From Bacteroidales bacterium UBA3754 (lineage in GTDB: Bacteria > Bacteroidota > Bacteroidia > Bacteroidales > UBA1715), in NCBI GenBank assembly GCA_002371705.1, contig DFGI01000089.1, forward strand, positions 1 to 36,156: 36,156 nucleotides of DNA, read 5' to 3'. Under the pieces are notes generated by a model, which had not been told where the DNA came from, searched no databases, and saw only the letters and a list, made by a program, of their open reading frames with translations. Positions 15,915-23,446 of this stretch are shown one piece after another; the first letter of the stretch is position 1; each line of letters opens with the position of its first letter. Made by a program: the position numbers and the translations under genes.

Positions 15915-16443
15915 TGTTCATTTGGTTAAAAGGTTCAAAGAATGATGGATTATGTACTTGTGGTACTGTTATTTTGCCCGAAATAACTGATTCGGCTGTT
16001 TCAGCCAATGGCTTGAAAAGTACCGAAGTTTCCACAACTTCAATAGGTTTGCGGGCGTACGTTTTTATGAGTGTGTTGGCAAGATAAAATAGGAACGCCA
16101 AAATGATGAGATATTTCGACATACCAAAAATGATACCTAATAATTTATCTAACCATAAGATATTGATTGCTTTACAGAATCGTAAAATGATTTTTGTGAT
16201 GATGAAACACGCAATCAAAACGAGGATAAAGGTTACCGCAAAAGCTGCAATTTGTTGATATTCAGGAAATACAGAGGTGTATTCCTGAATGTATTGTGCC
16301 AGAGTGCTGGAAAATGAAACTGAAGCCCAAATGCCTAATATCAGAGCAACTATGGTTCCTCCTTCGGAAATCAAGCCGTTTTTGAATCCTTTGAATGCAC
16401 CCCAAAGCACTGGAATAATGACGATAATATCTAAGAAATTCAT
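15904..16443 (-). CDS. CvpA-family membrane protein
   Basis: This 179-residue protein has four predicted membrane segments, beginning with MNFLDIIVIIPVLWGAFKGF, the usual CvpA opening, with the conserved G..KG..NG pattern. CvpA was named for its role in colicin V production in E. coli; in most bacteria it is an envelope protein of unclear function. The start overlaps the preceding permease gene by 4 nt and the stop overlaps ybaK by 11 nt. The C-terminal 40 residues are polar and poorly conserved in type. Confidence 0.88.
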   Translation of the reverse strand: MNFLDIIVIIPVLWGAFKGFKNGLISEGGTIVALILGIWASVSFSSTLAQYIQEYTSVFPEYQQIAAFAVTFILVLIACFIITKIILRFCKAINILWLDKLLGIIFGMSKYLIILAFLFYLANTLIKTYARKPIEVVETSVLFKPLAETAESVISGKITVPQVHNPSFFEPFNQMNNED

Positions 16444-17657
16444 TGTTTATGTGTTTTTGAAATTTTTCTAACTGGTAAATATGCTGTTAAAAAGCCTATG
16501 AACAGCACCACGCTTGCAATGGCAAGAATATCGCTGAAGATAACCCGTACGGGATAGGCTTGCACAATAAAATTGTCGGATGCGCCGGGAAGTTTTACTA
16601 TGCCAAATTTTTCTTGAAGCATACAAATTGCAATTCCTATAGCAATGCCCAAAATCGCTCCGATTATGGAGATGAGCCATCCTTCAAGCACGAAAATCCG
16701 TTTGATGCGCGTGGAATCAGCTCCCATGCTTTTCAATATTGCAATGTCGCGTTGTTTGTCTATTATGAGCATTGTCATTGAGCCAACTATGCTAAACGAA
16801 GCGATGACAAGAATGAGTGAGATGATGAGAAACGTGATAAGTTTTTCTCCTTGGGTGATTTTGTACATAAATTCGTGTTGTGAATCTCTGTCGCAAATGG
16901 AAAAATCTTTGCCCAAATCTGTTTGTAGTTGTTTTACAACTGATTGAATATCAGCGTTGTCGTTTACTTTTATTTCTATTGATGAAATTTCGTTGTGGGT
17001 ATATTTCCACAAACTTTGTGCAAGGTTGAGCGAAGTGATGACGTATTCATTGTCAATATCCATTTGAATCGAAAACACGCTTCGGGCGTAGGCGTGCGTC
17101 TTGTTGTATTCGTCGGTGGGGACAATGGCGTTTTTCTTTCCTCGTTCTGGTACATATATGTACAATACGTCGCGGAACATAAGCCCCACGCTTAGCTTAT
17201 GGGCAACACCTTGACCTACAGATGCATATTGAATTCCATCTTGCTCCAGCACAAATTCGCCAGCTACAAGAATTGAATCAATGGTGCATGTTTTTGTGAA
17301 CGCAGAACCAACTCCTTTGAGTTTTCCAATCATTTGACGGTCGCCGTAGGTGTAGAGCACGTCGTCCTCAAGAATTGGTGTAAAAGTGTAAATTTCAGTA
17401 TTTTGTGATAGCTTTTCTTCGACGGAATCAAGAGAAAAGACCCTGCCCGTTTTTGCGGTGATTTTTATGTCGGGGTCGAACACATTGTACATTGATGAAA
17501 TAACCGACGAAAGTCCGTTGAACACCGACATTATTATTACCAATGCAATGCTGACAAGCGTAATGAGTGCAACCGACACCATCGTTATGTAATTGATGGC
17601 GTTTTTACTTTTTTTAGAAAACAGATATCTTTTGGCAAAAAAAAACGATACCGACAT
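16440..17657 (-). CDS. LolC/LolE-like ABC transporter permease (FtsX-like)
   Basis: The 405-residue protein has one N-terminal membrane segment (about 22-48), a large extracytoplasmic domain, then three C-terminal segments: the MacB/LolC-E topology. The N-terminus FAKRYLFSKKSKNAINYIT and the C-terminal block with DKQRDIAILKSMGAD are family hallmarks. In proteobacteria LolCE with the ATPase LolD extracts lipoproteins from the inner membrane; a similar lipoprotein-sorting role is likely here but not proven. No LolD-like ATPase is adjacent. The gene follows the methyltransferase by 2 nt. The arrangement rbfA followed closely by such a permease is, to my knowledge, common in Bacteroidota. Confidence 0.9.
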   Translation of the reverse strand: MSVSFFFAKRYLFSKKSKNAINYITMVSVALITLVSIALVIIMSVFNGLSSVISSMYNVFDPDIKITAKTGRVFSLDSVEEKLSQNTEIYTFTPILEDDVLYTYGDRQMIGKLKGVGSAFTKTCTIDSILVAGEFVLEQDGIQYASVGQGVAHKLSVGLMFRDVLYIYVPERGKKNAIVPTDEYNKTHAYARSVFSIQMDIDNEYVITSLNLAQSLWKYTHNEISSIEIKVNDNADIQSVVKQLQTDLGKDFSICDRDSQHEFMYKITQGEKLITFLIISLILVIASFSIVGSMTMLIIDKQRDIAILKSMGADSTRIKRIFVLEGWLISIIGAILGIAIGIAICMLQEKFGIVKLPGASDNFIVQAYPVRVIFSDILAIASVVLFIGFLTAYLPVRKISKTHKQ

Positions 17658-17659
17658 TT

Positions 17660-18472
17660 CTATTTATACGCTTTAACAATCAATCCTGTGCCTGTTTTTT
17701 GCTCAAAAGTAACGTCAAAAATATTGAGTATCAAGCAAATCCAATATATGGCAAGATAATAGAATGGCAATAGAATGAAGAATAATTTTGTAATGTTGAG
17801 CAGTGAAATAGGAATTTTCATCGATAAAATCCATGAAATATGTCCGGGTGTTCCGTAGGAATAACTTGTTTGAATTGTTCTGAAACCCGCCCGCGTCAGT
17901 TTTGCTGTAATGTCTTCCACGCTGTAGCCATCACGCACGTGTTCGCCAATAAATGATTCGTCGGATTCATCGTGAACATCGGAGCCTCCAAGGTTTGATG
18001 GTGTGGAAATAAGCAGAAAACCATTGTCTTTCAGTGAAGAATGGAAATTTTTGAATACCTGTTCGTCTTCAAGAATGTGTTCCATCACGTCAACCGACAA
18101 AATCATATCGACGGGGGTTGGTGATACGTATTTAGTGATGTCGCCTTCAAGGAATTTCATTCTGTCGGCGAAACCGATTTTTTCGGAAAATTGATTGCAA
18201 TCCTCAATTTGTTCCTGCTTTACGTCAATACCAAGAATCGTCCATCGGGGATTTTGAGATGCAAGATTATATGAATATTGCCCAAATCCCGACCCTGCGT
18301 CAATTATTGAAATAGAGTCAGTTGTTAGCGTTTTTTCCCATTGAACGAATGCTTTCTTTATGTGCCAGGTGCGCAGTAGCAAAATGTCAAGAAGCGTGTA
18401 GAACACTTTTCGCAGGAATGTGCTGGAATTAAAAACGGAGCCTAATGAGCGTTTGATTGGGTCGTAGTTCAT
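17660..18472 (-). CDS. Class I SAM-dependent methyltransferase with C-terminal membrane anchor
   Basis: In this 270-residue protein motif I is IIDAGSGFGQ (D58-Q65), with an acidic GIDV at the end of the second strand and the VDVMEH/LLISTPS motifs of UbiG/Methyltransf_11-type enzymes. Residues about 225-255 are strongly hydrophobic, suggesting a membrane anchor, so a lipid or lipid-linked substrate is plausible. Its ATG overlaps the end of rbfA (ATGA) and it stops 2 nt before the LolC/E-like gene, so the three are probably co-translated. The substrate is unknown. Confidence 0.85.
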   Translation of the reverse strand: MNYDPIKRSLGSVFNSSTFLRKVFYTLLDILLLRTWHIKKAFVQWEKTLTTDSISIIDAGSGFGQYSYNLASQNPRWTILGIDVKQEQIEDCNQFSEKIGFADRMKFLEGDITKYVSPTPVDMILSVDVMEHILEDEQVFKNFHSSLKDNGFLLISTPSNLGGSDVHDESDESFIGEHVRDGYSVEDITAKLTRAGFRTIQTSYSYGTPGHISWILSMKIPISLLNITKLFFILLPFYYLAIYWICLILNIFDVTFEQKTGTGLIVKAYK

Positions 18473-18834
18473 TTCTCTTGTTCTTTTGAATTGCTGGAAT
18501 GTAATAGTCTTTCTATATTCTCTTGGTATTCAATGGAATCGTCAATGTAGAAGGCAAGTTCCGGAATAATTCGTAATTGTTTTGCCACTTTTTGCGCAAG
18601 CATTTGGCGAATAGTTTTTGTTTTATCCTGAATGCTTTCAAATAACGTTTTTTCGTCTTTGCTTGGTGCGAAAATGCTTACATACACTTTGGCGAACGAT
18701 AAATCAGGAGCAACGCGTACCACGGTCACCGAAATCAATGCTCCACGGAACATATTCATCGATTCTTTTTGAAAAATGTCGCCCAATTCCTTTTGCAGTA
18801 ATCGGGCAACTTTGTTTTGTCGTGTTGATTCCAT
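18469..18834 (-). CDS. rbfA: Ribosome-binding factor A
   Basis: RbfA binds the 30S precursor and helps 16S rRNA maturation. The 121-residue protein has the typical beginning (STRQNKVARLLQKELGDIF), the LISVTVVRVAPDLSFAKVYVSIF strand pair and the RIIPELAFYIDDSIEY ending of the KH-like fold. Its start codon overlaps the stop of the TerB-ABC transporter (TAATG), so it depends at least partly on that gene's transcript. Confidence 0.95.
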   Translation of the reverse strand: MESTRQNKVARLLQKELGDIFQKESMNMFRGALISVTVVRVAPDLSFAKVYVSIFAPSKDEKTLFESIQDKTKTIRQMLAQKVAKQLRIIPELAFYIDDSIEYQENIERLLHSSNSKEQEK

Positions 18835-21800
18835 TATTTAGAAAAATTTAGATTTCCCAGCCATTCTACACCTTTACGTAACAATCTGAAATACAATGCA
18901 AAATAGCATATTAACGACATTATCCAAATAATAATAGCATTTGCCCAATACGTGCTGAGGTACGAACCAAAGAATGGTTTCTTTGGAGCATAGAAGTGGG
19001 CACGGAGCACTTTCGAGGTCGGTGTTATGAACACGGGGTCGGTTTTTTGTACCAAGTTACCTTTGTATTCAATCAACACAGTTAGATCGTTTTCGTTTTT
19101 ACAGAATTCTTCCAAACTTTCGTTGTAGTATGTTTTCTTTATGTTCAAGAATGCCGCATTACCAAGACTGTCAATAATATGCGGTGTACGTTCGATGCTT
19201 GGAATGTTCAATTCTTCGCATGCCTCGTTTCCAAGTTTCAGTATAATTGAGTGTGTCAATTTATCCTTTTGCGAACGATACTTGTTGTTTTGCTTGATGT
19301 AGTATTGTTTGATTTGCGAAACGTACTCGCGGGCAGCCAACAATGATTCTTTGGTAACATTTTCCGAAGTCAAATTTTCAAGAACATTTTCCGAAATCGG
19401 CATAATTTTGCCAGTGTTCCGAAGTTCTTTTCTGATTTCGTTGGCAACAAGAACCACATTCTTGTCGAATTGGGCTTTGTTTTCGTTGTATTCTTGGAAT
19501 CTGATGCAGTCGTTCAGCTTGTTATTCAACTGGTTAGACCACTCACCTTTGCGGTAACTGCATTCGCTGATTCGCATATCCAATTCGAAGAATGGTGCTT
19601 CATAAGCGTTGTTCGAGTATTGGTCAACAGCCAAACCTTCATAAGCCCAACGTGATGTGATAATCTCACCGTACCAAGGAATATCCTGTGGATTGGAAAT
19701 TGTTGGGTTCAATTTGTCGAAACTTACGATGATACCACTCAAAATAATTTGTGGAATCACAAGGAACGGAATCAAGATGTATATTGTTTTGATGTCGTTG
19801 AAAGAGTCGGAGATGATTAAACCAATGATGTTGGCGAAACTCCACACGCTGAACGCCATAAACCAATATTTGAACAACATTCCTTTAATTTCGAGAATCC
19901 AGTTGCCTAAAATCACGAACAAAAATGCCTGGATAGCCGAGATAGTAAGCAAAATAATGATTTTTGAAACCAAATAACTTGACCAACTCAGGTGTAGGAA
20001 CGATTCACGGCTACGGATTTTCTGGTCTCGGAAAATTTCCTCGGCACTGGCTGAAAGTCCGATGAAGAAACCACAAATCACAAGCATGAAAATATATACA
20101 GGAATGTTCACGTTGTTCATCAAATTGTAACCAACGCTACCGCTTTCGTCCACATTCCAGTATTTAATAATGAATGCAAGGAACACTGCGATGATTGGCG
20201 ATTCCAACGCGTTGATAAGCATATACTGCATATTTGATACTTTCGACAACAAGTCGCGCACAATAAATACTTTCAACTGACGAATCCAGTTCGGAATTTT
20301 GAACGTGATTTCTGGCAATTCCTTCGGAATTGGCTTGTGTTCAGGTTCTTTCTTATGTTGCTGATAGATTTCGAACCAATCTGTTGGCGACAGCTTTCTG
20401 ATTTCCTGTCGTTTCTCGTTCAACATTGGGGTACCGTCTTCATTCAAGATTTTTGCTTCGGTAATGTTGAATATCTGTTCTGGGTTCACGTTACCACAAG
20501 TTGGACATTCGCTCACAAACCAGTCTGCTTGGCGGGTGCGTTCCTTGAAATACATAATGGAATCAACTGGCGCACCGTAATAAATTTGATAACCACCAGT
20601 ATCCAAAATCACCAAACGGTCGAATGTTTTGAAAATATCAGATGATGGTTGGTGGATAACCACAAACACCAATTTACCCTTCAAAGCAAGTTCCTTCAAA
20701 AGGTCCATGATATTTTCGGAGTCTTTCGATGAAAGTCCCGACGTTGGCTCGTCGAGGAACAGGATTGCGGGTTCGCGAATCAACTCCAATGCGATGTTCA
20801 AACGTTTACGTTGACCGCCCGAGATTTCTTTTTTCAATTCGTCGCCAACCACATTATCCTTACGTTCGTACAAGCCTAAACTTTGTAGCACTTTCTCTGC
20901 TTTTTCGGCAATTTCCTCATCCGTGAGGTTGTCAAAACAGAGTTTTGCGCTGTAGAACAAGTTTTCGTAAACCGTCAATTCCTTTATCAAAAGGTCATCT
21001 TGCGGCACGAAACCGATAAGACCATTCAGTTTGTTTTCCACATCGTTGTGAAGGTCAATGCCGTTGATGGTAACTTTACCCGTAGTTGGAATGTAGTTTC
21101 CGTTCAACACGTTGAGCAAGGTTGATTTACCAGCACCCGACGCACCCATAATGCCGACAAGGCTTCCCGACGATTCTTCCATTGAAAATTCGTGTAAGCC
21201 AATATTTCCGCCTCGGAATTTGTAGGTAATGTCATCAACTTTAAATACAACACCTTCCTGCGTATTGCCAGAATTGAATGCGTTCAAAATCTGACTATAG
21301 TAGATTGGTGTGATTTGCATACTTCTGATAGCGGTACCAATGTTGAGGATGGTAACTTTGTCCTCGTAGATTGGCTGGCTGTTCAAAGAAATTTCACCGA
21401 CTTCGAACGAACGGAAAATCAACAAGTTGGAAGCTCGTAGGTAGAATACCTTAATTGTACCTGTAAGGTGTGGCGAGTTGATGTGCTTTGCCAATTCTTC
21501 GCCAGTCTCCTGTTTGTTGTTGATAATCAACAAGTTCTCTGAATCAGGAATTTCTTGGAATGAGTGGAGGATAAAGTCACAAAGTTGTGTATATTCCTCA
21601 CTGTCAATATTTAAGTCTTCAACCAATGCGTTCAGGAATTCTTTATCGGAATCGCTGATGCTGTTGTCGGTCGAAACGAATTCCAGCAAACTAATTACAA
21701 CATACAATTTCTGACGTTGTGTCAACTCTTGGTTGATACTGTTGCCGATTTTGTGGATACGGGCAGACAATTTTGCCTCAATTTTGAATTTGAGTTTTTC

Positions 21801-22028
21801 GGTGTCAACATCGCCTTTTGCGCTTGCTTTTTCTGTAATACGGTTGATGTCGGCCATCACTTCGTCGTATTCTTGCTCAAATGTTGGCAGATATTTTTTT
21901 GCCAGATCTTTGTTCAGCTGGGCTGCCAAAAATAACTCAACGATTTTAATTTTGTCGCTCTTGTTGCCATCTGCCTTTGCAAACACGGCAAATAATTTCA
22001 ATAATGCTTCAATTATACGTTCACTCAT
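18834..22028 (-). CDS. TerB-like / ABC ATPase / ABC-2 permease fusion (ABCG-type transporter)
   Basis: The frame opens at 22073, but the start at 22028 (MSERIIEALL) is preferred: it lies 20 nt after a -7 promoter box, whereas the longer form would overlap the upstream gene. The product has 1064 residues. Residues 1-150 are acidic helices resembling a TerB-like domain. About 185-260 is beta-rich and unassigned. The ABC ATPase has Walker A GASGAGKS (295-302), signature SGGQRKR (403-409), Walker B ILFLDEPTSG (422-431) and H459. A CxxC pair is at 508-511. The permease starts near 605; after the fifth or so segment comes a hydrophilic loop of about 250 residues (771-1027), then a final membrane helix. 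ABC-permease order is that of ABCG/White half transporters. Substrate unknown. Confidence 0.9.
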   Translation of the reverse strand: MSERIIEALLKLFAVFAKADGNKSDKIKIVELFLAAQLNKDLAKKYLPTFEQEYDEVMADINRITEKASAKGDVDTEKLKFKIEAKLSARIHKIGNSINQELTQRQKLYVVISLLEFVSTDNSISDSDKEFLNALVEDLNIDSEEYTQLCDFILHSFQEIPDSENLLIINNKQETGEELAKHINSPHLTGTIKVFYLRASNLLIFRSFEVGEISLNSQPIYEDKVTILNIGTAIRSMQITPIYYSQILNAFNSGNTQEGVVFKVDDITYKFRGGNIGLHEFSMEESSGSLVGIMGASGAGKSTLLNVLNGNYIPTTGKVTINGIDLHNDVENKLNGLIGFVPQDDLLIKELTVYENLFYSAKLCFDNLTDEEIAEKAEKVLQSLGLYERKDNVVGDELKKEISGGQRKRLNIALELIREPAILFLDEPTSGLSSKDSENIMDLLKELALKGKLVFVVIHQPSSDIFKTFDRLVILDTGGYQIYYGAPVDSIMYFKERTRQADWFVSECPTCGNVNPEQIFNITEAKILNEDGTPMLNEKRQEIRKLSPTDWFEIYQQHKKEPEHKPIPKELPEITFKIPNWIRQLKVFIVRDLLSKVSNMQYMLINALESPIIAVFLAFIIKYWNVDESGSVGYNLMNNVNIPVYIFMLVICGFFIGLSASAEEIFRDQKIRSRESFLHLSWSSYLVSKIIILLTISAIQAFLFVILGNWILEIKGMLFKYWFMAFSVWSFANIIGLIISDSFNDIKTIYILIPFLVIPQIILSGIIVSFDKLNPTISNPQDIPWYGEIITSRWAYEGLAVDQYSNNAYEAPFFELDMRISECSYRKGEWSNQLNNKLNDCIRFQEYNENKAQFDKNVVLVANEIRKELRNTGKIMPISENVLENLTSENVTKESLLAAREYVSQIKQYYIKQNNKYRSQKDKLTHSIILKLGNEACEELNIPSIERTPHIIDSLGNAAFLNIKKTYYNESLEEFCKNENDLTVLIEYKGNLVQKTDPVFITPTSKVLRAHFYAPKKPFFGSYLSTYWANAIIIWIMSLICYFALYFRLLRKGVEWLGNLNFSK

Positions 22029-22048
22029 AATGTGTAAAAATTTGTGTG

Positions 22049-22056
22049 CAAAAATA
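22049..22056 (-). promoter_or_regulatory. -7 promoter box for the TerB-ABC transporter
   Basis: On the minus strand this reads TATTTTTG (then C), a full match to TAnnTTTG. It lies between the stop of the small exported-protein gene and the ATG at 22028. No clear -33 TTTG is found at the ideal distance. It supports 22028 as the true start. Confidence 0.55.
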
Positions 22057-22455
22057 CTATTTTTTGAAACCAACTAACAGAATTATTTCATCGGTTTTCA
22101 CATCGTTATCAACTAATGTTAACAGAACGGTGCAGTTGATGGTCTTTTTTATCTTAAAATTCCAATAATTTGTATAGTCGAATTTTTTATTATCAAACAA
22201 TACATTGTTCTGTTTATCAATGATTTGCATTTGTACTTTCTGAGCTTCTTTTGAACAGACAATTAGGCGGTATTCGTTGCCCTCAATAAATGTGATTTCG
22301 CATTCTTTTGTCTCGTCGAAATTAATTTTTGTGGCGTAATGTTGCCCATTCGACACGTAGTCGTCGGTAAGCAGGCTGGCGCATGATTCTTGGGCAAAAG
22401 CAGCCGAGCCGATGTATAGCGAGAATAATGCGAGTAATGTGAGAAATTTTTTCAT
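22057..22455 (-). CDS. Small exported protein of unknown function
   Basis: I do not recognise a named family. The 132-residue product starts with a clear Sec signal peptide (MKKFLTLLALFSLYIGSAAFAQ). The mature 110 residues look like a single beta-sandwich: alternating strands, with cysteines early (ESCASLL), mid (KECEITF, LIVCSK) and late (INCTVLL), and a hydrophobic end (DEIILLVGFKK). The start overlaps the stop of the lipoprotein-like gene by 1 nt (TAATG), and the stop is 28 nt before the TerB-ABC transporter start. Its position suggests a periplasmic or surface partner of that transporter, but this is inference from order alone. Confidence 0.8.
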   Translation of the reverse strand: MKKFLTLLALFSLYIGSAAFAQESCASLLTDDYVSNGQHYATKINFDETKECEITFIEGNEYRLIVCSKEAQKVQMQIIDKQNNVLFDNKKFDYTNYWNFKIKKTINCTVLLTLVDNDVKTDEIILLVGFKK

Positions 22456-23354
22456 TATTGAATTATCTTGTTTCTAAGTGTTTCAATTTTTTGTGTGATA
22501 AGTTCCACGTGTTCAGGTAGGATTTCCAACGTCGATTCGCTGTTGATTACCGTGAGGTGCTTGTTTGGATATGTTGTGGGCGGCACGTAGGAATAATTGT
22601 ATTCTATGCCGTCGAACTCATAGCAAATGTCCACAATGTCGTTGATGAGATTTTTGAAGTCGGAATTTTTGTCGTAGTACGGACGCAGAATATTGAGGAT
22701 TGTTTCGGCGGCGAATTTATGTTCCGCGATTTTCTGCGTGGTGCGTGGGTCTGGTTTCATTTTTTCAATCTGTGTGAGCAGATACAAGCTTTCAATCCAG
22801 CATCCTGTCATAATGAGCGACGCTTCTGCAATCTGGTTTTCGCCTTTGAGCAGGCGGTCGGATTCTTGGAATTTTTTCGTCAAAATGTGGAGTAGGGAAT
22901 CCTGATTGTTCATATTGTCCTCAAGGCGTTCCATTGTGAATGCGTCAAACACCGACGAAAGTTCTATTTGATTTGCCAATGTTTTGAGCGCGGCAAAATA
23001 ATTCAACGCTTCGGAAACTTGGTCGTAGAGCGACATATACGAAACATCTATCCCGTAAATTCCCATATTGAGAAGCTTTTTGAAATTTGATTCGTATAAG
23101 TTGAGGTTGAGCACTGAATTTGGTAATGTTTGATTGTATTGAAGATTCAAATTCTGTACGTGCGCCATAATTTCGTAAGGTGAAGGAACACAATAAATTG
23201 TGCCGTTAATCATTCCCACGAGGTTCTTGTTTAGATTTTCGTTTTGTGCAACTTCATCCTCGTTTGTTGTGGACTCGTCTTCTGCCTTGTTGTTGCATGC
23301 AACTGGAAGCAAGACCGAGACCCCAAGTAGTATGAATATACCTAATTTTTTCAT
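22455..23354 (-). CDS. Putative helical lipoprotein of unknown function
   Basis: The open frame reaches 23423, but the start at 23354 (MKKLGIFILLGVSVLLPVAC) is chosen because it gives a lipoprotein-type signal peptide and follows a promoter box. The 299-residue product would be lipidated at C20; the lipobox PVAC is imperfect because proline sits at -3. After the cysteine comes a short acidic, polar linker (NNKAEDESTTNEDE), then an almost wholly helical domain without known motifs. An acidic stretch next to the lipid-bearing cysteine can direct lipoproteins to the cell surface in some Bacteroidota. It lies 92 nt after the Prc protease gene and overlaps the small exported-protein gene by 1 nt, so it could serve either the protease or the TerB-ABC transporter. 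Confidence 0.8.
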   Translation of the reverse strand: MKKLGIFILLGVSVLLPVACNNKAEDESTTNEDEVAQNENLNKNLVGMINGTIYCVPSPYEIMAHVQNLNLQYNQTLPNSVLNLNLYESNFKKLLNMGIYGIDVSYMSLYDQVSEALNYFAALKTLANQIELSSVFDAFTMERLEDNMNNQDSLLHILTKKFQESDRLLKGENQIAEASLIMTGCWIESLYLLTQIEKMKPDPRTTQKIAEHKFAAETILNILRPYYDKNSDFKNLINDIVDICYEFDGIEYNYSYVPPTTYPNKHLTVINSESTLEILPEHVELITQKIETLRNKIIQ

Positions 23355-23371
23355 CTCCAAAATTATCACGA

Positions 23372-23379
23372 TAAAGGTA
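23372..23379 (-). promoter_or_regulatory. Possible -7 promoter box before the lipoprotein-like gene
   Basis: The minus strand reads TACCTTTA, one base off TAnnTTTG, about 17 nt before the ATG at 23354. No good -33 element is seen. It would let the lipoprotein, small exported protein and transporter genes be transcribed apart from the protease gene. Confidence 0.4.
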
Positions 23380-23446
23380 GTAATTCTTTTTGTAAAGAAA
23401 AAATAATGAAGGAAATAAATCACTCAAATGTTCGTCGATTTTGGAA

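Noticed and set aside
18834..22028. Tellurite-resistance function because of the TerB-like domain
   Set aside because: No other ter gene is near, and TerB-like domains occur in many unrelated membrane-associated proteins.
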